Source of the DNA: Mermis nigrescens
Lineage: Eukaryota > Nematoda > Enoplea > Mermithida > Mermithidae
NCBI GenBank assembly: GCA_036768485.1
Contig: JAVLUZ010000577.1
Span: 310,001 to 374,000, forward strand
Reading direction: 5' to 3'
DNA: 64,000 nt
In this document: positions 48,779 to 59,011 of the stretch, one piece after another
Layout of the letters: each line of letters opens with the position of its first letter
Numbering within the stretch: the stretch's first letter is position 1
Made by a program: the position numbers and the translations under genes
Notes under the pieces: model-generated
What the model was told of the DNA's origin: nothing
Databases searched by the model: none
What the model saw: the letters and a program-made list of their open reading frames with translations, nothing else

Positions 48779-49330
48779 GTTTACTCGATAGAGTAGCGAG
48801 CAGGCATATAATTTTAAAATTTGTTTGGGACAATGGGTTGATTTAAAGTGCTTCAATTACGCACCAAAAGCTCTATTATAATTTTAGATTTCCAACGCAA
48901 AAAATAAATAAAGCGAGCCTCGTTTGTTTACAAAATGTCTGTATTTTGCGAATGCATTTTATTTTATAAATCAAGATAAAGCATAAGCATGTAGAATTAT
49001 AAATGTGATGAAATTTTAGTTGCTCAACTTTTGGCGAAAATTTGGTAAAATATTTACTCGATAGAGTAGCGCGCAGACATACAATTTTAAAATTTATTTG
49101 GAACAATTGATAGATTTAAAGTGTTGCAATTTTGCACTAAAAAGCACTATTATAATTTTAGTAAAAGCAAAAATATAGTAAATAAAACGGGCCTCGTTTA
49201 TTTACAAAATGTCTTTATTTTATAATGCATTTCATTTATCAAAAAGCATACGTGAGCAAAATTTTAGTCATGATAAAATTTTGGTAGCTCTACTTTTAGC
49301 AAAAATTATATAAAATGTTTACTCGCACGC
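48779..49330. repeat. About 270-bp tandem repeat in the divergent promoter region
   Basis: TTTACTCGATAGAGTAGCG begins at 48780 and again at 49053, and a third decayed start is at 49318. Between them the units share 'acaattttaaaattt', 'cactattataatttta', 'cgggcctcgtttatttac' and 'aaaatgtctttattttat'. Each unit head carries the small palindrome CTCGATAGAG. The repeats fill the space between the leftward PC4-like gene and the rightward polymerase gene, where a bidirectional promoter or replication-control region would sit. Confidence 0.88.
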
Positions 49331-49616
49331 AGTTTAGCACAATTTTTATTTTCTAAAGGTACGCAAAAGAAAGCAAACAATGCGATTTTGGTTTAGATTG
49401 CTTGCTTAGTCTATAAAAGAATTTGACCTAAAAATTGTGTTTTGCTGTTATATGAATTTCATTGACTGAACAAAAGCTTAGATTTATGTACATAGGTAAC
49501 GACGGTAAATAAAAGTTATTAAAACTTTCATTTTTATATGTTTAAAATGGAAAGTTTTTGAAGATTGTTTCATTTGAATTTAACGTTTGTTCGAATTCAG
49601 TGCGTTTTTCTTAATA

Positions 49617-52600
49617 ATGGATGAAAATGATTATCAATTAACATTAGACTATAGCGATTTTTCGGACTCAGAGGACAGTTTACCATATTTACAAAATGAA
49701 AATCTAAACGAAAGTTTAGTTTTGGAAAACATTTCGGATGAAGAGTCCTCAGATGTATTCGAAACTGATAGTTTAATAACAGTAGACGAATGGAATGAAT
49801 CAGAAGAGCAAAGTAAAGCCGACTTTTCGGACGAATGGAGCGAGTCAGAAGAGCAAACTGGGGGTGAATTTCCGCCTGATCATTTTTATGAAATTAGCGA
49901 TCCTAAAATTCAACACATTAAACGTTTTAATACGGATGGTGCTGAGTATCAAATTCATTTTAAGAATTCTCAAGACCTTACGAATTTGTCTGAACGGTTA
50001 CCTCTTATTTTTGATCATGTCATAGAGACCGTTCTATCAAAATATGAACCTTCGACTTTTATTGGTCTTCAATTATCTAATCCCGATTTAGATAAACCTG
50101 TATTGATACACTTTAGAAACCGCATAAATATTAACGGCGAACTGCTTCTGAATCAAATTGAACGCATTTTGCAGTCAAATCAAGAGGTTAAAATTGATTC
50201 TGCTGATTCGGTATTAAAAATTGTTGCTGTAACACCACAGTCAGGTACCGGACGCTATGGTAATACTATCATTCACGAAAAATTTCTAAATCGTGGCCCA
50301 CACGGTGGATGCTTTCTTCAAATTCGTAACTCTGATAATTTATGTCTCGCTAGAGCTCTTGTAGTGGCTAGAGCTCGTCTGCATAAAGATGATCCCACTT
50401 TTTGTTGGAATAACATAAGACAAGGTGATGCAAGGCGTCATACGATGCAAAAACTAAAAGCTCAAGATCTTATGAAGTCAGCAAAGCTCGAAAATCACGA
50501 GGCAGCATGTGGCATACCTGAACTGATCAAACTACAAAGCATTATGCCAGGATATAAAATCAAAGTGTTTAAAAAAGGCGATCGCAACGAATTATTTTTT
50601 GAGGGTAAGAGATGATTTTTTCATAGATAATTTTGCTTTTCAAAAATTTATTAGATAAACATATTTACTATATTAAGGTTCAACGAAATCTGACAAGGTC
50701 TTGCATTTATATTTGCACGATGGACATTATACCGTTATTAGTAAAATTGCCGCATTTTTTTCGTGCAGCTACTTTTGTGAGCTTTGTAATGTACCATACA
50801 GTAACCGAGAAAATCATCGTTGTATTCATAAATGCACTTCATGCCATCATTATCCGCCGTGTGCAAAAACTGAAATTTTAACCTGCTCTTCATGCAACCG
50901 ATATTTTTATAATTTAAAATGCTTTCAAAATCATCGTAAAGTTACCAAACAAAAAAGAAAAAGAAAAATAATTGAAGTATCTATATGTTCACGAATTCAA
51001 CGCTGTAAGAAATGCGGCAAACATTTGAGACGAGCCCATAAAAAGAAGCACAAATGTGGCTATTTTCACTGCCGAATTTGCAAAAAACAAGTTCAACAGA
51101 AAGGTTATTTCACTTTATTTTTTAAAAATATTTTTCCATATTAAATTTTTGTTTTTTAATTTAAGGGCATTTATGTTATATGGCCAAAATTTCAAATGAA
51201 GACGATGATGATGAAGACAGTGAGTATGATGATGAAATAGATATGGAAAAGTCGGAAAAAATTTCAAAAGAAGAAATTGTTCAACGTTTTGTGTTTTTTG
51301 ACTTTGAAACTACCCAAGAACGTGTTTTAAAAGACGCAGTATATGGCCCTGAATTGGAACATGTTCCAAATTTATGTATAGCTCATATTGTCTGTGAAGA
51401 TTGTCGGAATAATGAGCCTTTATTATCTTGTTTTCGTTGTGGTTTAAATAAGCGAATTTTTATAGGACAAAATTGTTTAGACGAATTTTGTACCTTTTTG
51501 TTTGATATGAAGCACGTAACGGCGATTGCACATAATGCTAAAGGCTTTGACGGACAATTTATTTTGCAATTCTTTCACAAGCATGGCAAAGTTCCGAAAA
51601 TAATCAGTAAAGGTATATTTATGAAGCGTACAAATTTTACTCACATGCACTTATGATTATGTTTATAATTTTTAAGGGCTGGAATTAATTGCGATTTCTT
51701 ATGGTACTGTTAAAATAATAGATTCATTCAATTTTTTGCCAATGAAGTTGGCAAATTTGCCTAAAACTTTTGGTATCCAGGAATTATGTAAAGGCTATTT
51801 TCCACACAATTTTAATATACGATCCAATTTTAATTACGTCGGCGAATGGCCAGATGCAAGCTATTATAATCCAACGGTTATGAATACTGACGAGCATAAA
51901 CGGTTTTATGAGTGGTACAATTTGCAAAAAGGAAAAGTATATATTTTTTTTTATATTCCGTTTTTTTTTTCAATTAAAGTTTTTTTTATTTATTTAAGAT
52001 ATTCAATTTCAAAGATCAACTTTTGGCTTACTGTGATAGCGATGTTACAGTATTAAGACAGTGTTGCCTAAAATTTAGAGATATTTTCATAAATGAAACA
52101 ACAGTTGATCCTTTTGAACGTTCATTAACAATAGCTAGTGCATGCAATATGGTTTTTCGTAAACTATTCTTAAAACCAATGACTATAGGCATAATTCCTA
52201 ACGATAATTATAGAAGAAATGAAAAACAATCAATAATAGCATTAAAATGGTTGAAATGGATTAGCCACAAAGAACATAAATATATTTCTCATAAGGAAAA
52301 TGGATATGAAGTAAAAATCGGAAAATATAAAGTAGATGGGATTGCTGGCAATACAGTATACGAACACCTAGGTTGTTATTGGCACGGTTGCCCTAGATGT
52401 ATGGTAAAAAGAACTAATCTTACTGCTGATCGAATGTTAACTGCAAAGGAAGCACATGATAAAGTCTTAGAGCGTCGGAAATTTATTCAACAAGCAGGAT
52501 ATAAGCTTATAGAGATTTGGGAATGTGAATTAAAGGATCAACTTGCAGCTAATTCAACTATGAAAACCTTCTTTGACAACGTGATTACAAAAGAGCCTCC

Positions 52601-54413
52601 AATTAACCCACGTGAAGGTATTGTTTTTTTTTTTAAACTTTCTTTAAAATATGTGTATTTGATTTTTTTTTTAGCTTTCTATGGCGGAAGAACCAATGCA
52701 ATAAAATTGTATCATAAAATTAAAAAAGATTCTAATGGTTTTCCGCTGCAAAAAATAAATTACATAGATGTATGCAGTTTGTACCCTTTCATAAACAAGT
52801 ACGGAAAATATCCACTAGGTCATCCTACGATTTTGACGGAAAATTTCGAAAATGTGAATCTAGAAAATCAACCCTACGAGGGTTTGATTAAATGTAAAAT
52901 TTTACCACCAAAACATTTGTTTCACCCAGTTTTACCATTTCGATCTGGCGGTAAATTAATGTTTCCACTTTGCCAAATGTGTGCTAGCCTTCAACAAAAA
53001 GAAAAATGTCAGCATAATGATCTACAGCGCGCCCTCAATGGTACTTGGGTTACAATGGAAGTTTATAAAGCCTTAGAGAAAGGATATAAAGTAAGTGTGT
53101 TTAAATTTTTATTGTTTTAAAAATGATTTTATGCGTTTATAGGTTTTACAAATTTTTGAAATTTGGCACTACGAACGAGTGGAACAATATGACCCTATAA
53201 TAAATGCCAGTGGAGGACTGTTTACTGAATACGTCAACACGTTTATGAAAATGAAAATTGTAAGAATATAAATAAATAAATTCAAATAATATTACGGCCA
53301 AATAAAAATTTATTATACCTATTATCGTTTTATATTAATTTTTCAGGAGTCTGAAGGATATCCGTCCATTATTCAGTTTGATGAAGATAAAAAGGCGTAT
53401 ATTCAAAATATTGAAAATCGGGAAAATATATTATTGGATCCTAACAAAATTGAGAAAAATTCTGGGAAAAGATCGTTATCGAAATTAATGCTTAATAGCT
53501 TTTGGGGAAAAGTAAGAAATATTGAAATTTTAACAATAATAAAAATAAATATTAGCAAGTGATGTTTTTATTAAAGCTTAAAATTATGAGTATGACTAAA
53601 CGTAACATTTTATTATGGGTTTAACCTTAAAATTGCTTTTATCTATGTTAATATATGTATTTATGTACCAATTTTTTTCATAAAATGCTTTTTCAGTTCG
53701 GTCAAAGAAACAATTTGAATAAGACGATTTACTTTAAAGATCCGGCCAAATACTACGCTCACGTTTTTAACCCATCCATTACAGTTTTGGCTATTCATAC
53801 GATATCCGAGGAGCTAATTGCTGTTACCTTCAAGCAGCACGATGATTTTATAGACGTTATGAGTAACACAAATTCGGTAATTGCAGCATATACAACAGCA
53901 CAGGCTCGCCTAAAACTTTATTCTTACATTGAACAACTTGGCAGAAGAGTATTTTACTTCGATACGGACAGTATTATATATATTTCAAACTTAAATAACG
54001 AAACCGAGTATCATGTACCTATCGGCAATGGATTAGGCGAAATGACTGACGAGCTTCGTGAGTATGGGGAAGGATCTTACATTTCCGAATTTTGCAGCGG
54101 TGGGCCAAAAAATTATGGATACCGCGTTTTCGCTACAAACGATATGAAAGATCATTTTGTTATAAAAGTGCGAGGAATCACTTTATCTTATATCACATTA
54201 AAACGCGTAAATTTTACTTCTATGCGTCGTCTTGTACGTGCATTTGTTAAACAAAATTGCATAAATAATATTTTTGTCGTTTCATCAAATATTCGTCGCA
54301 AAAATGACGGCAGAAAGGTTGTCACAAAACTTGTTCCTAAAAAATTTTGTGTCGTGTATGATAAGCGTATTATTCGTAAAAATTATACTACTGTGCCGTA
54401 CGGTTGGTCGTAA
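49617..54413 (+). CDS. Protein-primed family B DNA polymerase (9 exons)
   Basis: This replicates the element using a terminal protein as primer. Exons are 49617-50604, 50678-51103, 51166-51612, 51677-51936, 51999-52617, 52675-53090, 53143-53259, 53347-53511 and 53697-54413. All sites are GT/AG, phases chain exactly, and the product is 1384 aa. Residues 1-90 are acidic. 230-350 contain a D-x-x-C box (SDNLCLARAL, C243) and a later GHYTVI (H346), reminiscent of OTU cysteine proteases. A Cys/His-rich zinc-binding region follows (about 355-470). The exonuclease has FFDFET (D517, E519), IAHNAKGFDGQF and YCDSDV. The polymerase has YGGRTN, motif A DVCSLYP (D945), motif B KLMLNSFWGK and motif C YFDTDS (D1235, D1237). 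No active-site residue is missing. ATG 49617 is the first good start. The 57-bp intron 5 has no stop and is a multiple of three, so it could be retained. Confidence 0.97.
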
Positions 54414-54527
54414 TATTTATGCAAGTATATAAAGAGGTATATTGAAAATAAATTTAGTCTTCAAAATTTATCTTACAGAAATCAGACGTGTTTTGCACCC
54501 TTGTGATTAATATTATATTCAATAACG

Positions 54528-55022
54528 ATGATGCACTTTCTTCTAAAATTTATATTTACAACTATTATAATCCATAAACTTTTGGCAATTGAAAATAATG
54601 AATGGAGATTGCTTCCGCCACCTCTGAGAAATTATGAATTAACCATAACGCATGTACCTAGTTTGAGTACTTCTGAAATAATAAATTTTAATGCGAGTTG
54701 TTCCAATCGAAATAAACATCTTTTGTTACACTTACCCAGTAATGTTAACAAAACAGTTGTATATAACATAGCTATAGCTGAGCAAGACAAATTCGCAAAA
54801 TTTATTGAACAAAATAAAGATTGTCCCACTAATGCAGGGAGATTAGACGCCTTCAATGATAGAATAATATATTATAGTCCCTATATATTTATAAATTGTG
54901 GAAGGGTTTCAAAATTTTTCTACATGACTGCTATAACTTTTAATCTTGATTACGCGAGAACTGTATTTTTACTTGGTATTTTAAAAATAAAAGCTCCTGA
55001 TTGTAGACCCCACGTTGAGTAA
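54528..55022 (+). CDS. Secreted/membrane glycoprotein-like protein (accessory)
   Basis: 164 aa, function not recognised. A strong hydrophobic N-terminus (FLLKFIFTTIIIHKLLA) looks like a signal peptide or signal anchor. The remainder has four cysteines (NASC, KDC, INC, PDC) and N-glycosylation sequons (NAS, NKT), as expected of an extracytoplasmic domain. The segment HLPSNVNKTVVY...FAKFIEQNKDC matches HTPSKLNRTTMY...LNFIEKNIAC of the gene at 55789-56270, so the two are paralogues separated by the ATPase gene. Two adjacent ATGs at 54528/54531; either may start. It is compact like its neighbours and probably encodes an element-specific surface or secreted product. Confidence 0.72.
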   Translation: MMHFLLKFIFTTIIIHKLLAIENNEWRLLPPPLRNYELTITHVPSLSTSEIINFNASCSNRNKHLLLHLPSNVNKTVVYNIAIAEQDKFAKFIEQNKDCPTNAGRLDAFNDRIIYYSPYIFINCGRVSKFFYMTAITFNLDYARTVFLLGILKIKAPDCRPHVE

Positions 55023-55077
55023 TATAAAATTGATTTTACATCGAAATTAAATCATTATTTAAAAGTATAAAGTAAGC

Positions 55078-55704
55078 ATGGACGTTAAATGGAAACATCC
55101 TTTTAACTGTATTGTTTCGGGGCCAACAAAGTCTGGAAAAACTGAATTTGTTAAAAAATTTGTGCAATTTTCAAACGAAATGATAGATTTTCCGCCTTCA
55201 AAAATTTATTGGTGTTTTACCGAATGGCAGCCAGCTTATCATGCATTATTAAATAAAAATATTAATTTTGTTGAAGGAATTCCAAATTTCGATGATTTAA
55301 AATCAAATAAAAATGAACCAAAATTATTGATTTTGGATGATTTAATGTTGGATACTAAATCTGATTCAAGATTAAGCGAACTTTTTACAAAAGGATCTCA
55401 TCATTGGAATTTGTCGATTATACATATAGTTCAAAATGCATTCTACGACGGATTGAGGACAAGCAGAATTAATGCGCAGTATTTAGTTTTATTGAAGAAT
55501 CCCTCGGATAAATTGCAAGCTAAAATTTTAGAAAGACAAATATTTCCAGGTTCGAAACATTTTTCTGAAGCGTTTTCAGATGCAACAAGAGAACCTTTTG
55601 GATATTTACTGATCGATTTATGCCAGACCACGCCTGAAAACATGCGGCTGAGAACTAATATTTTTCCTACAGACGATAAAAATTACGTTTATGTACCGAA
55701 ATAA
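55078..55704 (+). CDS. A32/FtsK-type genome-packaging ATPase
   Basis: 208 aa, single exon. This is the motor thought to drive DNA into the capsid. Walker A is near residues 14-22 (SGPTKSGKT), and Walker B is LLILDDLM near 82-89. The downstream NLSIIHIVQNAFYDGLR fits the sensor region of the HerA/FtsK-like packaging ATPases of Polintons and related viruses. Length is normal for the family. It sits between the two glycoprotein-like paralogues, 55 bp after the first. No defect seen. Confidence 0.94.
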   Translation: MDVKWKHPFNCIVSGPTKSGKTEFVKKFVQFSNEMIDFPPSKIYWCFTEWQPAYHALLNKNINFVEGIPNFDDLKSNKNEPKLLILDDLMLDTKSDSRLSELFTKGSHHWNLSIIHIVQNAFYDGLRTSRINAQYLVLLKNPSDKLQAKILERQIFPGSKHFSEAFSDATREPFGYLLIDLCQTTPENMRLRTNIFPTDDKNYVYVPK

Positions 55705-55788
55705 ATACAACTGCAAAACTTGAAAAAATTCATTTTAGAAATTTTGAAGTCTCAAAGCTACAATCTTTTACAACTTATCTCCTGAATT

Positions 55789-56270
55789 ATGGAAAATGGA
55801 CGAAATGGGTTTATTCATAGCATTTTACGACGAACAGTGCCAAGTACAAGAACACTAAATTTTGTATTAGCGTCACCATTCCTAGCTTTGATATTTTTTC
55901 TCGCTTTTATGACCGCATTATTCTACGACTTACAAGTGAAAAAGTGTATGGAAAACACTTATAGCCGAGAAGCAAATTTTACGATTTTAGTACACACGCC
56001 TAGTAAATTAAACAGAACGACTATGTACAGCTTAAGCAATGAAGAAAAAGCCACTTGCTAAACTTTATAGAGAAAAATATTGCATGTACGCCTGGAATAG
56101 GAAGAGAGTTTAGATTAAAAGGCTGCTTTAGATTAATTATTTTTAGCCCAGACATATACATATGTTGCGCAATTGACGGGTTATTTACTAGCTTACACGT
56201 TGCGTCAATGAATTTCTCCTACAAAGATACTTGGCGGCTAATTCAAGTCTTAAACACAACTAGTTTTTAA
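55789..56270 (+). pseudogene. Paralogue of the 54528 glycoprotein-like gene, frameshifted
   Basis: The first frame (55789-56061) encodes a basic N-terminus, a transmembrane segment (LASPFLALIFFLAFMTALFY) and an outer region with NFT and NRT sequons and the shared HTPSKLNRTTMY motif. It stops at 56059-56061. The rest of the shared domain (LNFIEKNIACTPG onwards) is in another frame from about 56055 to 56270. The change of frame falls close to 56053. No classical slippery heptamer is visible, so a one-base lesion or sequencing error is more likely than programmed frameshifting. The topology looks type II. Function unknown. Confidence 0.75.
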
Positions 56271-56352
56271 CAAATCTTTATATAAACGTTTTTTTTTGCT
56301 AAATTTCATTCATTTCGGTTCAATCCTTTCGGGTCCAGTCGATTTTGCAATT

Positions 56353-56808
56353 ATGGTCGCTGCTTCGTTTGAACTATTTGTTCGAATCATTCATCAACGA
56401 GGGAGAGGTATAAATGTTTTAATTTTTTTTTTGTAAAAACACGCTATTTTCACCTTTTTTTCAGCAATTTATGTCTTAAATCATGAAAAAGCGTTTCTTG
56501 CTGATGTATTTTGGACGCGATTTTCGACTGAGGCAAAAGCATCTTATAAAGAAAAAGCAAGACAATACAATAGTCAATACTTATTAACTGGTCGAAGGCG
56601 CATGTCAGCCTTTTGGTATTTTGCCAATGAGCTTTTATCCCAAATCAAAAAGAGAGATTTGCATGCTAACTTCTTACAAGGGTTATACAGAGATTTGGAT
56701 GAAGATATAAGACATGATTTTTCCGATTTGAATGATTCAAATTTTTACTACCGTAAAAGCTATTTCATGCGAATTTTAAATGACGAGGCAGATTTCTTGC
56801 TGCACTGA
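56353..56808 (+). CDS. HMG-box-like DNA-binding protein 1 (2 exons)
   Basis: Exons 56353-56407 and 56465-56808 (phase-1 intron of 57 bp) give 132 aa. The order of aromatic and basic residues, FELFVRIIHQ...FWTRFSTEAKASYKEKARQYN, fits the three helices of an HMG box (helix 2 'W', helix 3 'YKEKA'). A C-terminal region of unknown nature follows (FWYFANELLSQI...). It aligns without gaps over its first 50 residues with the protein encoded at 62802-63257, which has an intron at the same codon. An architectural DNA-binding or chromatin role is inferred; the HMG assignment rests on pattern only. Confidence 0.68.
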
Positions 56809-56869
56809 TGTTATAAATAGGTACTGAAAGTTAAAATGTATCATTTTCGTATTTTGTGTTTATGGCGTC

Positions 56870-57211
56870 ATGTCGCATCGGTTACAAGATAACATTAATG
56901 AATTGAAAGTATTAGCAAAGTGCAAACCTTATCAGCGTAAAGCGTTTTTGAATAAAGCTAACAAAGAACTTATTTATTGTATTTCGGATATATGTTATAA
57001 TATACTGCGCGGTAATATTTTACTGACTCCATTGCAAAAGAAACAACTAAAACGATATAAAAATAATATTCGCTACTTGGGCACAAAGAAAGGAACAAAA
57101 CTAGCTCAAAAACGTGCACTTATTCAAAAAGGCGGATTTTTACCACTTTTATTAGCCCCTTTATTTAGCATTGCTACTGACTTGCTTAGTGATTTAATTA
57201 GAAAACAATGA
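56870..57211 (+). CDS. Small basic protein with hydrophobic C-terminal helix
   Basis: 113 aa. The lysine/arginine-rich body (QKKQLKRYKNNIRYLGTKKG) ends in QKGGFLPLLLAPLFSIATDL, a hydrophobic or amphipathic helix, and then RKQ. Proteins of this shape recur in Polintons and adintoviruses at this place and have been compared with small adenovirus core or membrane-active proteins. The GG before the helix might be a site for the element's own protease. Its stop overlaps the next start (ATGA at 57208). I infer a minor virion component. Confidence 0.75.
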   Translation: MSHRLQDNINELKVLAKCKPYQRKAFLNKANKELIYCISDICYNILRGNILLTPLQKKQLKRYKNNIRYLGTKKGTKLAQKRALIQKGGFLPLLLAPLFSIATDLLSDLIRKQ

Positions 57212-57945
57212 AATTTACTAACAAAATGGTATTAGTACCTCAAGATGTTTTATCTAGTCAATCAAATACTGAAAAATCACCACTACAAAAACAAATTAAT
57301 GAATTTAAAGACGAAATTAAATGGATTTTGGAAAATGAAAGTGAAAGCCCAGAACGTCAATTCCAATTGTATTCACAGCTTTTTCGTAGATATTTAAATT
57401 TAGAAGCCGAAAGTCGTGAACCTCAAACTGTGATTTTTAAGCCCGAGGAAAAGAGTGATGAAAAGCCTGATTTTAAATTTACTTGGTTTGATACAATTTT
57501 GTCTAGCCTTCCAAAAAGTAAAATAAAACAAGCTCAAATGCTAGTTTCTCACATTAAACGCAGTAAATTAATTAAAGTAAACGATAATGGCGAGATTTCA
57601 GTCGATGACCGTCCTATTCCTAATTCTCATATTGTGGACCTTATTAATGATTTCAGTAGAGAACGCATTAAAACTGAGCCTCCAATTGGAGCGTCAGAAT
57701 TTGCACAAGCTTTATTCAAAGAACATGTTCCTAAAGAATTTATAGGAAACCCAAATAGACGAAAAATGTTGGCTGAAAAAATATATAAGAAGCAATCCGA
57801 AAAATCCGACTCAGTTACAGAATATGATTCAGCGACAGAAGGTTCAGCTGCAGAAACAATTAAACAGGAAACAACGCCTAAAATATATAAAAATATAAGA
57901 AAATTTAGAAAATTATATAGATATAGTCCATTATACGATGAATGA
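57208..57945 (+). CDS. Polinton-type hypothetical protein (KMVLVP family)
   Basis: 245 aa, no enzymatic motif seen. It starts MKFTNKMVLVPQ; a KMVLVP-like N-terminus is a recurrent trait of a Polinton protein of unknown function. A glutamate-rich helical first part (KQINEFKDEIKWILENE) precedes a region, about residues 85-130, FTWFDTILSSLPKSKIKQAQ, with SVDDRPIPNSHIVDLINDF after it. The tail is rich in Ser/Thr/Glu and then basic (KNIRKFRKLYR). The overall plan suggests a structural or scaffolding role. ATG overlaps the preceding stop by four bases, and its own end overlaps the integrase start by eight. Confidence 0.75.
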   Translation: MKFTNKMVLVPQDVLSSQSNTEKSPLQKQINEFKDEIKWILENESESPERQFQLYSQLFRRYLNLEAESREPQTVIFKPEEKSDEKPDFKFTWFDTILSSLPKSKIKQAQMLVSHIKRSKLIKVNDNGEISVDDRPIPNSHIVDLINDFSRERIKTEPPIGASEFAQALFKEHVPKEFIGNPNRRKMLAEKIYKKQSEKSDSVTEYDSATEGSAAETIKQETTPKIYKNIRKFRKLYRYSPLYDE

Positions 57946-59011
57946 AAAATTGTTCAAATCTATTTATAGTAATTTGAATAATCCCTCATCTTTTACTAGT
58001 ATTAAATTATTGTATAACGCTGCTAAAGCTAAAGACCCATCAGTCACATTAGCTAAGGTGAAAAAGTGGTTATCCTCGCAGGATACATATACTTTACATA
58101 GGCAAGCCTATCGAAAATTTAAGAGGAATAAAATTTACGTTTTTGATATTGATCATCAGTGGGAATTAGATCTTGCTGATTTAACATCGTTAGTGAATTT
58201 CAACAATGGTTTTAAATTCATTTTAACCTGTATTGACGTTTTAAGTAAATATGCATGGGCTAAACCTCTTAAAAATAAATCGGCTACTAATGTTTCGCAA
58301 GCATTTAAATCAATTTTATCGGAAGGACGTAAACCATGGAGACTTCGAACAGATAAAGGAAAAGAGTTTGTAAATCAGGAATTTCAAAAGCTATTAAATC
58401 AAGAACAAATTGAATTTTTTACATCTCAAAACGAAGATATTAAATGCGCAATTATAGAAAGGTTTAATCGTACCTTGAAAAATAGAATGTTTCGTTATTT
58501 TACCGAGAAAGGAACATACAACTGGATTGATGTCTTGGACCAACTAGTTGAAAATTATAATAATACAGTACACCGATCAATTAAAATGAAACCAGCGGAT
58601 GTTAACGTCAATAATGTTCAACAAGTTTTGGAAAATTTGTATGGAAAAATTAAAAAGAGTAAAGAGCCTAAATTAGCAGTTGGTGCTTATGTACGAATTT
58701 CAAAGTACCGTCAAGTATTTGATAAAAGCTACATTCCTCAGTACACAGAAGAAATTTTTAAAATTTCACAGGTTATTCGACGTCAAACTGAACCAGTTTA
58801 CAAACTTATTGATTTAAGCGGAGAACACATAATTGGAACATTTTATGAACGCGAACTCTTAAAAATTGAATTTAATAAAGACCGTACATTTAAAATTGAA
58901 AAAATAATCAAGCGTCGACGTCTAAGAAACGGACAAGTTCAATTATTAGTAAAGTGGTTTGGATATCCTGAAAAATTTAACGAATGGATTCTTGAGACGG
59001 ATATAACATGA
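57938..59011 (+). CDS. Retroviral-type integrase with C-terminal chromodomain
   Basis: 357 aa, single exon. It catalyses insertion of the linear element into chromosomal DNA. DDE core: first Asp in WELDLADLTSL (about residue 72), second Asp in LRTDKGKEF (about 138), Glu in AIIERFNRTLKNR (about 176), a normal D,D-35/38-E spacing. A basic region follows. The C-terminus, KIEKIIKRRRLRNGQVQLLV then KWFGYPEKFNEWI, is a chromodomain with aromatic cage-type residues, which could direct insertion to methylated-histone chromatin. No stop or missing catalytic residue. Start overlaps the preceding gene by 8 bp; the end overlaps the protease start (ATGA). Confidence 0.97.
   Translation: MNEKLFKSIYSNLNNPSSFTSIKLLYNAAKAKDPSVTLAKVKKWLSSQDTYTLHRQAYRKFKRNKIYVFDIDHQWELDLADLTSLVNFNNGFKFILTCIDVLSKYAWAKPLKNKSATNVSQAFKSILSEGRKPWRLRTDKGKEFVNQEFQKLLNQEQIEFFTSQNEDIKCAIIERFNRTLKNRMFRYFTEKGTYNWIDVLDQLVENYNNTVHRSIKMKPADVNVNNVQQVLENLYGKIKKSKEPKLAVGAYVRISKYRQVFDKSYIPQYTEEIFKISQVIRRQTEPVYKLIDLSGEHIIGTFYERELLKIEFNKDRTFKIEKIIKRRRLRNGQVQLLVKWFGYPEKFNEWILETDIT

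Noticed and set aside
51937..51998. Reading frame running through PolB intron 4
   Set aside because: The T-rich 62-bp segment has good GT/AG borders, and splicing exactly restores the exonuclease motif YCDSDV frame.
55789..56270. Programmed -1 frameshift in the second glycoprotein-like gene
   Set aside because: No slippery heptamer or evident downstream structure near 56053; a lesion or sequencing error is simpler.
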